Positions 48,892 through 57,107 of a stretch of 64,000 bases of DNA are shown here, one piece after another. How positions within the stretch are numbered: the stretch's first letter is position 1; each line of letters opens with the position of its first letter. This DNA comes from Glycomyces xiaoerkulensis (lineage in GTDB: Bacteria; Actinomycetota; Actinomycetes; Mycobacteriales; Micromonosporaceae): assembly GCF_002798405.1 (NCBI RefSeq), contig NZ_PGGV01000029.1, positions 372,001 through 436,000 on the forward strand, read 5' to 3'. Below the pieces are notes generated by a model that did not search any database, was not told the DNA's origin, and saw only the letters and a list, made by a program, of their open reading frames with translations. The translations under genes were made by a program, and so were the position numbers.

Positions 48892-50072
48892 TGCGTGCCT
48901 ATATCGAGGATCGCTGGTGGAAGGTCGTCTACGAGGACGGGAAGCGGAAGCGGATCAAGACCCGACGCTACGGCGCGGGGAATCGGTACCGAGCTCGTTG
49001 GACCGACCCGACCGGGAAGTGGCGCTCAGCGTCGTTCGAAAAGAAGGGCGACGCCGTCGACAAGATCGACCAGGTCAAGCAGGACCTGAAAACCGGCAGC
49101 TACATCGACCCGGACGCCGGCAAGACTGATGTCGGCGCCTTCGCCGAGCAGTGGCTTGTGGGGCTCGGCGGTGACCCCTCCACCAAGGAGAAGGTCAAGC
49201 AGTCGATGAATAAGCACGTGATCCCGTACTTCACCGGTCGGCCCGTGGAGACGGTCGCGCCGAGCACGATCCGCACATGGCTCGGTGAGTTGGGATTGGG
49301 TGAGGCGGCCAAGTCGGTGCTCTTCGTCTATGTGAACTCGATGTTCGAGGCGGCCGTGGACGATCGGCTGATCCGCACCAACCCGTGTCAGGCGAAAAGT
49401 CTTCAAAAGCCGCGGCCGGTACAGCGCAGGATCAAGCCGTGGACGCGAGCTCAACTCGACTCCGTCCATGCCAACCTTGCGCCCCGCTATCGGGCGATGG
49501 TTCCGGTCGGAGCCGGGTGCGGGCACCGGATCGGCGAAGTCTTCGGCATCGGCGTCGATGACATCGACTGGGCTAACGAAGAGATCGACATTCGACGCCA
49601 GGTGAAGCTGGTCGGCAGTAAGCGGGTATTCGCACCACCGAAACGCAACTCGGTACGGACGGTACCGCTTCCCAGGTTCACCGCCAGGGCCCTTCGCGAC
49701 CACATGGAGCGGTTCCCGCCCGTGTCGGTGACGCTGCCGTGGCTGGAACCGGACGGGGAACCGGTCTCGGTGAAGCTGGTCTTCACCAACATACGTCGAA
49801 ACCCGATCCACCGAAGCACGTTCATGAGCGAACCGGGCGGGTGGAAGCGAGGGATCTCGAATACGGCCTTCGAGCCGGAGCAGGACACCGGTACGCACTC
49901 GTGGCGGCACTACTTCGCAGCCGCGTATCTGGAGCACAGCGGGAACGTCCGCGCCCTGGCCGACTTCCTTGGGCACAAGGACCCGGGTTTCACACTGCGC
50001 GTCTACGGCCATTTGATGCCCAACAGTCGGCCCCGTGCCCGTCAGATTCTCGATGAGGCTTGGGAGGCTTAG
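48891..50072 (+). CDS. int: tyrosine site-specific integrase
   Basis: A 393-aa phage-type integrase. The N-terminal AP2/SAM-like arm-binding region spans about 1-80 and the core-binding domain about 80-175. The catalytic domain has the complete set R213 (GCGHRIGEV), H336-x-x-R339 (THSWRHYFA), H362 (FLGHKD) and nucleophile Y372 (LRVYGHLM). ATG 48891 overlaps the xis stop. It ends 97 bp from the right att repeat, the normal position for the enzyme that inserted the element at the rnpB 3' end. Confidence 0.93.
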   Translation: MRAYIEDRWWKVVYEDGKRKRIKTRRYGAGNRYRARWTDPTGKWRSASFEKKGDAVDKIDQVKQDLKTGSYIDPDAGKTDVGAFAEQWLVGLGGDPSTKEKVKQSMNKHVIPYFTGRPVETVAPSTIRTWLGELGLGEAAKSVLFVYVNSMFEAAVDDRLIRTNPCQAKSLQKPRPVQRRIKPWTRAQLDSVHANLAPRYRAMVPVGAGCGHRIGEVFGIGVDDIDWANEEIDIRRQVKLVGSKRVFAPPKRNSVRTVPLPRFTARALRDHMERFPPVSVTLPWLEPDGEPVSVKLVFTNIRRNPIHRSTFMSEPGGWKRGISNTAFEPEQDTGTHSWRHYFAAAYLEHSGNVRALADFLGHKDPGFTLRVYGHLMPNSRPRARQILDEAWEA

Positions 50073-50169
50073 CGCCCCAGGCGCGCCCCGAGAGGCAAGT
50101 TCAAGACCAATAAGGAGGGTGTCTAGCAGCATTTATGCAGCTAGGCGCCCTTCTCTGCGTTGAGAGTGT

Positions 50170-50195
50170 GGGACGAGTCGGCCGGTACGCCGGAT
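50170..50195. repeat. attR, 26-bp direct repeat inside the rnpB 3' end
   Basis: The right copy of the att core, identical to 36,494-36,519. On the minus strand it is the last 26 nucleotides of RNase P RNA, including the 3' strand of helix P1 (GGCCGACTCGTCCC). Integration therefore leaves a complete RNA gene on this side. Confidence 0.88.
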
Positions 50196-50544
50196 TCTGT
50201 CTCGGGCGGCCATCCATCTAGGCGCGCCGTCGCCGACGCGCTCGAGCGGTCTACCCGCGAAGGATTCGGGCGGGCAGCCCTCGGACCCTCGCGCAGGACC
50301 TCGCGGCCCCTCTTGACCTTGCTCCGGGTGGGGTTTACCGAGCCGCCGCCGTCACCGGCGGCGCTGGTGGTCTCTTACACCACCGTTTCACCCTTACCGA
50401 CCGGGGTCGGCGGTCTGCTTTCTGTGGCACTTTCCCGCGGGTCGCCCCGGGTTGCCGTTGGCAACCACCCTGCCCTGTGGAGTCCGGACGTTCCTCGGCA
50501 GCGACGAACCCGTCACTGACGCGGCCGCCTGGCCGACTCGTCCC
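50170..50544 (-). ncRNA. rnpB: RNase P RNA (bacterial type A)
   Basis: The catalytic RNA that trims the 5' leader of pre-tRNAs. Read on the minus strand, it has the universal GAGGAACGTCCGGACTCC segment, then ACAGGGCAGGGTGGTTGCC, GGGAAAGTGCCACAGAAA and GTAAGGGTGAAACGGTGG. AAACCCCACCCGGAGCAAGG and, near the 3' end, AGATGGATGGCCGCC with ACAGAATCCGGCG follow. The ends are set by helix P1: GGGACGAGTCGGCC at 50,531-50,544 pairs with GGCCGACTCGTCCC at 50,170-50,183. Length is about 375 nt. The integrative element ends exactly at the 3' terminus. Confidence 0.95.
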
Positions 50545-50571
50545 AACGCTCAAGCGTACGCTGTCGGCGCC

Positions 50572-51324
50572 ATGACTGTCCTCGAGGTCCTCCTGCTGCT
50601 GCTGGCGGGCGTCGGCGCGGGCGCGCTCAACGCCGTCGCGGGCGGCGGCTCGCTGCTGACCTACCCCGCCCTGCTCGCGGTCGGCGTCGTGCCGCTCCAC
50701 GCCAACGCCACGAACGCCATCGCCGTCGCCCCGGCCTACACCGCCGCCGCGATCGGCTCCCGCCAGGGCCTGCGCGGCCAGCGACGGCGCGTCCTCGGCC
50801 TCGTCCCCACCGCCTTCACCGCCGGGCTGGCCGGAACGATCCTGCTGCTCAACACCCCGCACCACCTCTTCGAAGACCTGGTGCCGCTCCTCGTGTTCGT
50901 CGCCACCGCCCTGGTCGCGGTCGGCCCGTGGATCAACCGCCGCGTCATGGCCCTCAACGGCGGCCGCGCGCTCCACCCGATCGCCCTGCACCTCGGAGTC
51001 GGATTCGGCTGCCTCTACGGCGCCTACTTCAACGCCGCGCTCGGCCTGGTCCTCATCGCCTTCATCTCCATGTGCCTGCCCGAGGCGCTGAGCCGGGTCG
51101 GGGCGCTCAAGAACGCCATGACCTTCATCGTCGGCGTGGTCACCACCGTCGTCTACGGCATCTTCGCCGACATCGCCTGGTGGGCGATCGCCGTGCTGGT
51201 CCCGGCCACCTTCTTCGGCGGCTACGTCGGCGCCCGCCTGTTCGTGCGGATCCCCGACCGGCCCCTGCGTATCGGCATAGTCCTCTACGGCTTCGTCCTG
51301 AGCGTCATCCTCCTGCTCAGATGA
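50572..51324 (+). CDS. TSUP family (TauE/SafE) membrane transporter
   Basis: A 250-aa permease of the sulfite/sulfonate exporter superfamily. The N-terminal motif GVGAGALNAVAGGGSLLTYPALLAVGV with HANATNAIAVAP is diagnostic, and it repeats in degenerate form in the second half (FGCLYGAYFNAALGLVLIAF, RVGALKNAMTFIVGVVTTVVYGIF). About eight membrane helices are visible. The substrate is unknown. ATG 50572 lies 28 bp from the rnpB 5' end on the other strand, so the promoters must overlap. Confidence 0.9.
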   Translation: MTVLEVLLLLLAGVGAGALNAVAGGGSLLTYPALLAVGVVPLHANATNAIAVAPAYTAAAIGSRQGLRGQRRRVLGLVPTAFTAGLAGTILLLNTPHHLFEDLVPLLVFVATALVAVGPWINRRVMALNGGRALHPIALHLGVGFGCLYGAYFNAALGLVLIAFISMCLPEALSRVGALKNAMTFIVGVVTTVVYGIFADIAWWAIAVLVPATFFGGYVGARLFVRIPDRPLRIGIVLYGFVLSVILLLR

Positions 51325-51356
51325 CGCGAGCCGGTCCCACAGGGAACAATGGGTAC

Positions 51357-53099
51357 ATGCCGACACTCCGTATCGCACTCGCCCAGGACAACCCGGTCGT
51401 AGGCGACCTCGACGCCAACGCCTCGCTCATCCGGGAGGCCGCCTCCGCCGCTTCGGCCGCCGGAGCTCACCTGCTGGCCACCGGCGAGCAGGCCCTCACC
51501 GGCTACCCGGTGGAGGATCTCGCGCTGCGTCACTCCTTCATCGAGGCCAGCCGCGAGCGTCTCGAGCGGCTCGCCGCCGAGCTCGAGGCCGACGGCAACG
51601 GCGGCCTGCCGGTCGCGGTCGGCTACCTCGACGCCGACGGGCCCGTCCACAACCGGCACGGGCACGGCATCCGAAATGCGCTGGCGCTGATCCAGGATGG
51701 CAAGGTCCTGTTCCGCTACTACAAACACCACCTTCCGAACTACGGAGTATTCGATGAGGACCGGTACTTCGTCTCCGGCCACGAACTGCACCTCGCCCGC
51801 ATCGCCGGAGTGGACGTGGCCTTCACCATCTGCGAAGACCTCTGGCAGGCGGGCGTCCCGTTCCGCGCCGCCGGCGAGGCCGGCGCCGGACTCGTGGTCA
51901 ACATCAACGCCTCCCCCTACGAGCAGGGCAAACACGAGCAGCGCCTGGAGCTGCTGCTGCGCCGCGCCGCCGACAATGACGTCCCGATCGCCTACCTCAA
52001 CACCGTCGGCGGACAGGACGAACTGGTATTCGACGGCGGCTCGACGATCGTCGGCACCGACCGCGAGGTCATCGCCTCGGCCCGCCGGTTCGCGCCCGAG
52101 CTGTTCATCGCCGACCTGGACCTGACTCCCGGGCACGGCGACCGCGACCTGGCCAACCAGACCACCACCGACATGAGCGTGAGCCACCACCTCCTGTCCG
52201 AGCAGCAGCCGGCGCCCCGGCCGGCGGTCGAGCGCTCGGCGGCCCGCCCGCTCGACCGCCTCGAGGAGGCCTGGCAGGCCCTCACCCTGGGCCTGGGCGA
52301 CTACGTGCGCAAGAACGGCTTCAAATCGGTCGTCTTCGGGCTCTCGGGCGGGATCGACTCGGCCCTGACCGCCGCGCTCGCGGCCGACGCGATCGGCCCG
52401 GAGAACGTCCACGCCGTCTCGATGCCCAGCCAGTTCTCCTCGCAGCACTCGCTCGACGACGCCGCCGAGCTGGCCCGCCGCTGCGGCCTGAACTACTCGG
52501 TCGAGCCGATCCAGCACATCGTCGACAGCTACCTGACCGACCTGTCGATCTCCGGGCTGGCGCTGGAGAACCTCCAGGCGCGGGTGCGGGGCGCGGTCGT
52601 GATGGCCCTGTCCAACCAGCACGGCCACCTGGTGCTGGCCCCGGGCAACAAGAGCGAGTACGCCGTGGGCTACTCCACGATCTACGGCGACTCGGTCGGC
52701 GGCTTCGCCCCGATCAAGGACGTGCCCAAGACCCTCGTCTACGAGCTGGTGAATTGGCGCAACGAGTTGGCCCGGCGGCAGGGCGAGCCCGCGCCGGTAC
52801 CCGAGAACATCGTGGTCAAGGCCCCCAGCGCCGAGCTGCGGCCCGACCAGCGCGATTCGGACTCCCTGCCCGACTACGCGGTCCTGGACGCGATCCTGGC
52901 CGCCTACGTCGACGGCGACGCCGGACGCGAGGACCTGATCGGCGCCGGCTACCCCGAGGACGTCGTCGAGCGGGTGACGAACCTGGTCGACGGGGCCGAG
53001 TACAAGCGCCGCCAGACCGCTCCGGGCACCAAGATCTCGGTCAAGTCCTTCGGGCGCGACCGCCGCCTGCCGATCACGAACAAGTTCCGGGGGAGATGA
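51357..53099 (+). CDS. nadE: glutamine-dependent NAD+ synthase
   Basis: A 580-aa enzyme that amidates nicotinic acid adenine dinucleotide using glutamine. The N-terminal nitrilase-type glutaminase (1 to about 270) has its Glu in TGEQALTGYP, its Lys in FRYYKHHLPN and its nucleophilic Cys in FTICEDLWQ. The synthetase domain (about 290-580) has the P-loop FGLSGGIDSAL, LSNQHGHLVLAPGNKSEYAVGY and the C-terminal PITNKFRGR. ATG 51357 is the only start consistent with the conserved LRIALAQ. With nadA at 5.4-6.5 kb, two NAD-biosynthesis genes lie in this window. Confidence 0.95.
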   Translation: MPTLRIALAQDNPVVGDLDANASLIREAASAASAAGAHLLATGEQALTGYPVEDLALRHSFIEASRERLERLAAELEADGNGGLPVAVGYLDADGPVHNRHGHGIRNALALIQDGKVLFRYYKHHLPNYGVFDEDRYFVSGHELHLARIAGVDVAFTICEDLWQAGVPFRAAGEAGAGLVVNINASPYEQGKHEQRLELLLRRAADNDVPIAYLNTVGGQDELVFDGGSTIVGTDREVIASARRFAPELFIADLDLTPGHGDRDLANQTTTDMSVSHHLLSEQQPAPRPAVERSAARPLDRLEEAWQALTLGLGDYVRKNGFKSVVFGLSGGIDSALTAALAADAIGPENVHAVSMPSQFSSQHSLDDAAELARRCGLNYSVEPIQHIVDSYLTDLSISGLALENLQARVRGAVVMALSNQHGHLVLAPGNKSEYAVGYSTIYGDSVGGFAPIKDVPKTLVYELVNWRNELARRQGEPAPVPENIVVKAPSAELRPDQRDSDSLPDYAVLDAILAAYVDGDAGREDLIGAGYPEDVVERVTNLVDGAEYKRRQTAPGTKISVKSFGRDRRLPITNKFRGR

Positions 53100-53221
53100 G
53101 AAGGGAGTTCGTCACACTCGGTTCGCGTCCAGACTCTGGGACATCGACGAGCGCTAGCCTCGTTCGGGTAAGCCCGGGGACCGGGGAGATCCGGCCCCGA
53201 GGAACCACAAGGAGCACGAAG

Positions 53222-54073
53222 ATGTCTCAAGCCACTTCCTCAGACGAGATCCCGAGCTTGTACGGGCCGGGCAAGACCGTCAAGCGAGTCCGGGCCCGCC
53301 ACCTCGTCGACGCCAAGGAGCGCGGCGAGAAGTGGGCGATGCTCACTTCCTACGACACCTACACCGCGTCGCTGTTCGACGAGGCCGGCATCCCGGCCCT
53401 GCTGGTCGGCGACTCCGCCGCCAACAACGTCTACGGCTACGAGACCACCATCCCGGTCACCGTCGACGAGATGGTCCCGCTGGTGGCGGCCGTCGCCCGT
53501 TCCACCCGCCGGTCGCTGGTGATCGCCGACATGCCGTTCGGGTCCTATGAGGCCGGACCGGCGCAGGCGCTGGAGACCGCCGTCCGGTTCATGAAGGTCG
53601 GCGCCCATGCGGTCAAGCTCGAAGGCGGGCGCCGCATGGCCGACCAGATCAAGGCCCTCGTCGACGCCGGCATCCCGGTGATGGGCCACGTGGGGTTCAC
53701 CCCCCAGAGCGAGCACGCCGTCGGCGGCTACCGGGTCCAGGGCCGCGACGCCCAGGCCGCCGAGGTCGAGGCCGACGCGCACGCCGTCGCCGAGGCCGGC
53801 GCCTTCGCGGTGGTCCTGGAGATGGTGACCGCGGCCGTCGCCGCCGAGATCACCAAGCAGTTGCCGATCCCCACCGTCGGCATCGGGGCCGGAGGCGGCA
53901 CCGACGCCCAGGTCCTGGTCTGGCAGGACATGGCCGGGCTGCGGCGCGGCAGGTCGCCCCGGTTCGTCAAGCGCTTCGCCGACGTCGCCTCCGTCCTGGA
54001 GGACGCGGCCAAGTCCTACGCCGACGAGGTCCGCGCCGGTACGTTCCCGGCCGAGGAGCACGGTTTCAAGTGA
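53222..54073 (+). CDS. panB: 3-methyl-2-oxobutanoate hydroxymethyltransferase PanB
   Basis: PanB transfers a hydroxymethyl group from methylene-tetrahydrofolate to ketoisovalerate, the first step to pantothenate and CoA. The 283-aa protein has WAMLTSYDTYTASLFDEAGIPALLVGDS (Mg-binding Asp), VIADMPFGSYE, KLEGG, GHVGFTPQ and VGIGAG. ATG 53222 follows AAGGAGCACGAAG. Its closeness to glnA2 and glnE matches the order in mycobacteria and other actinobacteria. Confidence 0.95.
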   Translation: MSQATSSDEIPSLYGPGKTVKRVRARHLVDAKERGEKWAMLTSYDTYTASLFDEAGIPALLVGDSAANNVYGYETTIPVTVDEMVPLVAAVARSTRRSLVIADMPFGSYEAGPAQALETAVRFMKVGAHAVKLEGGRRMADQIKALVDAGIPVMGHVGFTPQSEHAVGGYRVQGRDAQAAEVEADAHAVAEAGAFAVVLEMVTAAVAAEITKQLPIPTVGIGAGGGTDAQVLVWQDMAGLRRGRSPRFVKRFADVASVLEDAAKSYADEVRAGTFPAEEHGFK

Positions 54074-54126
54074 ATGTCGTCCCCTTCCCCTAGGCAGCGG
54101 CCCCGACGCCTGTAGCGTGTCCGCAC

Positions 54127-54888
54127 GTGAACCACAATGCGACCTTGCTCTTCGACTACGACGGCACCGTGCGACTCGGTTGGGAGCACGCCGGACATTA
54201 CGCCCGCCTGGTCGCCTCCGAACTCCCGGAGGACGACCGGCGGGCGTTCCTCGCCGCGCACGAGGCCTTCTGCAAGGGCAAGCCCACCACCGCCTCCACC
54301 TTCGACGCCTACGATCCGGACAACGCGGTGCGCCGCCTGTCGGTTGAGTACGGCGTCCCCGACCCGGTCCGGCAGGCCGCCTACGAGGCCACCCGCGCCA
54401 GGATGGCCGAGGGCGAGTTCCAGATCTGGGCCCCCTCCGGGCTGCGCGAACTGATCTGGGCCCTGCCGCGGGACGTGGAGGTCGTCCTGGTCACCAACGC
54501 ACCCGCCGCCAGCCTGGAGCCCGCGCTCGAACGCCTGGGCCTGGCCGGATTGTTCGACGAAGTCGTCGGCGACGCGGCCAAGCCCGACGGACTCGGCGAG
54601 GTCATCGACCGGCTGCTGAAGGACCGCGACCCGTCGACGCTGCTGAGCATCGGCGACATCCCCCGCAACGACCTGGCCCCGGCCGCCGAGCGCGGATGCG
54701 CGACCGCCTACATCGACCACTTCGGGCGCGCCTGGCCGCAGGCCGACGTCTCGGTGGCCCACCCGGAGGACCTGTGGCCGTACATTCACCGATGGGTCAA
54801 CGAGCGCGCCGCCTTGAATGCCTTATGCGCCAAAGCGATACCGGTTCGCGCCGAAAACTGTACCGAATCTGTCGCCGGGCCGAATTAA
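54127..54888 (+). CDS. HAD-superfamily hydrolase
   Basis: A 253-aa phosphatase-like protein. Motif I is LLFDYDGTV (Asp10, Asp12), motif II VVLVTNAPAAS, the Lys region VVGDAAKPDGLGE and motif IV LLSIGDIPRNDLAPAAERG. An alpha-helical cap lies between motifs I and II. GTG 54127 is the start and no other fits motif I. The substrate is unknown. A terminator separates it from the convergent MOSC gene. Confidence 0.88.
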   Translation: MNHNATLLFDYDGTVRLGWEHAGHYARLVASELPEDDRRAFLAAHEAFCKGKPTTASTFDAYDPDNAVRRLSVEYGVPDPVRQAAYEATRARMAEGEFQIWAPSGLRELIWALPRDVEVVLVTNAPAASLEPALERLGLAGLFDEVVGDAAKPDGLGEVIDRLLKDRDPSTLLSIGDIPRNDLAPAAERGCATAYIDHFGRAWPQADVSVAHPEDLWPYIHRWVNERAALNALCAKAIPVRAENCTESVAGPN

Positions 54889-54898
54889 GCTGAAGGTG

Positions 54899-54931
54899 CG
54901 CCCTGAGCCGACCGATCCCCGGCTCAGGGCG
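54899..54931. terminator. hairpin between convergent HAD and MOSC genes
   Basis: CGCCCTGAGCCG (54,899-54,910) pairs with CGGCTCAGGGCG (54,920-54,931), 9-base loop. No T-run follows on the plus strand; on the minus strand AATT lies a few bases beyond. Confidence 0.65.
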
Positions 54932-54939
54932 TCGGACGT

Positions 54940-55647
54940 CTACCAGCAGGTAACCGGGTCGCCCAAGCGCACGGGCGCTTCCCGAGAGGTCTTGAGGTAG
55001 AGGCCGAACAGGTTGCGGTGCCCGCCGACGATGAGCCGGTGCAGCTCCCGGTCCCGCTCGCGTCCATAAGGGTCCCAGCTCGGCAGCACGCACCGCTCGC
55101 ACGGCTCCTGCACGCCCAGCTCGGCCTCCCCGAGGCGCACCGCCGTTCCCGGTTCCAGCTCCAGCTCGGCGAAGGGGTCGGCGTCGGTCTCGACCATGAC
55201 GTTGGGGCGGAACCGCTCGGGCTCGACCGCGCGGCCCAGCTCCTCTTCGAGGCGCTTGAGGCTGGCCTCGAAGATCACCAGGATGCGGTCGACGTTCCGG
55301 TTCGGGCGCAGCTCCACGCCCCGTTCGAGAGCCAGATCGGACGCGAGCCGCTCCGGTAGGCCCGGGTCGTCGGCCGCCCAGGGCGCCCCGCCCGGTTCGT
55401 ACAGCACCGGCGCGTCGCCGGTGCCGTCGGCGCTGCCGCACTGGGCCGGCCACGCCGCCTCCCAGCCCATCATCCGGGGCAGGCCGCCGCCCCACAATCG
55501 CTCTCCGGTCCCGGACTCGAGCACGCGCAGTACCCGGTCCCCGGCCATGCCGGCGGGGCCGACGGTGGCCGATCGCACCGTCTCGCCGCGGAGGCCCTTG
55601 ACCGGCCAGCGCCACATTCGGGTCACCGTACCTGCGAACACGCCCAC
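54940..55647 (-). CDS. MOSC domain protein
   Basis: A protein of up to 235 aa with the MOSC N-terminal beta-barrel (MWRWPVKGLRGETVRSATVGPAGMAGDRVLRVLE). The MOSC core contains RFRPNVMVETD, GEAELGVQEPCERCVLPSWDPYG with the conserved Cys, and a final RLGDPV. Relatives (YiiM, MARC) handle molybdenum cofactor or N-hydroxylated substrates. The start is uncertain: GTG 55647, 55641 and 55626 and ATG 55617 are in frame, and the frame stays open far upstream opposite glnA2 without homology. It is divergent from glnA2. Confidence 0.85.
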   Translation of the reverse strand: MGVFAGTVTRMWRWPVKGLRGETVRSATVGPAGMAGDRVLRVLESGTGERLWGGGLPRMMGWEAAWPAQCGSADGTGDAPVLYEPGGAPWAADDPGLPERLASDLALERGVELRPNRNVDRILVIFEASLKRLEEELGRAVEPERFRPNVMVETDADPFAELELEPGTAVRLGEAELGVQEPCERCVLPSWDPYGRERDRELHRLIVGGHRNLFGLYLKTSREAPVRLGDPVTCW

Positions 55648-55749
55648 GAATGTACCGCCTTCGCGTTCGTGCCCGCGACCCCGCAGAGTAACGTCCGGGA
55701 AATAAGCCAGTGAGACAATGGCCGCCCCAGGACCGAGAGGAAACGCGCA

Positions 55750-57090
55750 ATGGAACGGCAGAAAGAGTTCGTGCTCCGCACGCTCGAAGAGCGTGACATC
55801 CGGTTCGTGCGGTTGTGGTTCACCGACGTGCTCGGAACGCTCAAATCGGTGAGCGTGGCACCCGCCGAACTCGAATCCGCCTTCGAAGAGGGCATCGGCT
55901 TCGACGGCTCCGCGATCGAGGGCTTCGCCCGCGTCTACGAGTCCGACATGGTCGCCATGCCCGACCCCACCACCTTCCAGGTCTTCCCGTTCGAGGGCCG
56001 GGGGATCGGGGAGTCGGCGCGGATGTTCTGCGACATCCTCACCCCCGAGGGCGCTCCGTCCTGGGCCGACCCGCGCCACGTGCTGCGCCGGTCGCTGTCG
56101 AAGGCCGCCGACCGCGGCTTCACCTTCTACGTCCACCCCGAGATCGAGTTCTTCCTGCTCAAGGACGGCGGCGACGACCCCAGGCCGGTCGACGACGGCG
56201 GCTACTTCGACCACACCACGCACTCGACCGCGCGCGACTTCCGCCGCCAGGCCATCCTCGGGCTCGAGCGGGTCGGCATCTCGGTCGAGTTCAGCCACCA
56301 CGAGGTCGCCCCCGGCCAGCAGGAGATCGACCTGCGCTACGCTGACGCGCTGACCACCGCCGACAACATCATGACCTTCAGGCACATCGTCAAGGAGGTG
56401 GCCCTGTCCTCGGGCGTCACCGCCTCGTTCATGCCCAAGCCGTTCGCCGACCAGCCCGGCTCGGGCATGCACAGCCACCTGTCGCTGTTCGAAGGCGAGG
56501 ACAACGCCTTCCACGACCCGGGCGACGAGCAGCGCCTGTCCAAGACCGGCAAGGCCTTCGTCGCCGGCATGCTCAAGCACGCCCCGGAGTTCACCGCGAT
56601 CACCTGCCAGTGGGTCAACTCCTACAAACGCCTCTACTCCAGTCCGCTGCCCGGCCAGATCTCCGAGGCGCCCTCGTACGTGTGCTGGGGCAAGGCCAAC
56701 CGGTCGGCGCTGGTGCGCGTGCCCGCCTACGGCAAGCCGAACTCGGCCCGCGTCGAGATCCGCTCCCTGGACGCGGCGGCCAACCCGTATCTGACCTACG
56801 CGGTCCTGCTCGGCGCCGGCCTCAAGGGCATCGAGGAGGGCTACGAGCTCCCTCCGGGCACCGAGGACGACGTCAGCGCCCTCACCGGCGCCGAGCGCGT
56901 CGCCGCCGGCTACCAGCCGCTGCCCTCGTCGCTGAACGAGGCCCTCGACGCCATGGAGGCCTCCGACCTGGTCCCCGAGGTCCTCGGCGAGCACGTCTTC
57001 GACTACTTCCTGAAGAACAAGCGCAAGGAATGGGACGACTACCGCACGCAGGTCACCGCCTTCGAGCGCCAGAGGTACATCAATCTCTGA
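55750..57090 (+). CDS. glnA2: glutamine synthetase, GlnA2-type
   Basis: A 446-aa type-I glutamine synthetase family member, shorter than GlnA1 (about 470). Motifs are FDGSAIEGFARVYESDM, the metal-binding Glu in YVHPEIEFFLL, SHHEVAPGQQEID, GSGMHSHLSLF, ANRSALVRVPAYG and the catalytic Glu-Arg in SARVEIRSLDAAANPYL. Tyr365 in GYELPP lies where GlnA1 has the adenylylated NLYDLPP Tyr. Actinobacterial GlnA2 may be a glutamine or gamma-glutamylpolyamine synthetase. ATG 55750 follows GAGAGGAAACGC. It is followed by a degenerate amidotransferase and glnE. Confidence 0.92.
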   Translation: MERQKEFVLRTLEERDIRFVRLWFTDVLGTLKSVSVAPAELESAFEEGIGFDGSAIEGFARVYESDMVAMPDPTTFQVFPFEGRGIGESARMFCDILTPEGAPSWADPRHVLRRSLSKAADRGFTFYVHPEIEFFLLKDGGDDPRPVDDGGYFDHTTHSTARDFRRQAILGLERVGISVEFSHHEVAPGQQEIDLRYADALTTADNIMTFRHIVKEVALSSGVTASFMPKPFADQPGSGMHSHLSLFEGEDNAFHDPGDEQRLSKTGKAFVAGMLKHAPEFTAITCQWVNSYKRLYSSPLPGQISEAPSYVCWGKANRSALVRVPAYGKPNSARVEIRSLDAAANPYLTYAVLLGAGLKGIEEGYELPPGTEDDVSALTGAERVAAGYQPLPSSLNEALDAMEASDLVPEVLGEHVFDYFLKNKRKEWDDYRTQVTAFERQRYINL

Positions 57091-57107
57091 CCGCTTACGA
57101 TGGGACG

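Larger units (their letters stand above)
36494..50195. mobile_element. AICE-type integrative and conjugative element inserted at the 3' end of rnpB
   Basis: A 13.7-kb element flanked by a perfect 26-bp direct repeat (36,494-36,519 and 50,170-50,195). It has the full actinomycete ICE toolkit: tyrosine integrase and small HTH excisionase next to attR, RepSA-type HUH replication initiator, DUF2637 Spd-like protein, a single FtsK/SpoIIIE-type TraB translocase (conjugation of double-stranded DNA) and a KorSA-like GntR regulator. It ends on the left with a MazEF-like toxin-antitoxin pair and a HAD hydrolase. The right repeat is the 3' terminus of the RNase P RNA gene, which stays intact. Most AICEs use tRNA genes; an rnpB target is unusual. 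Boundaries follow from the repeat and the integrase position. Confidence 0.88.
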
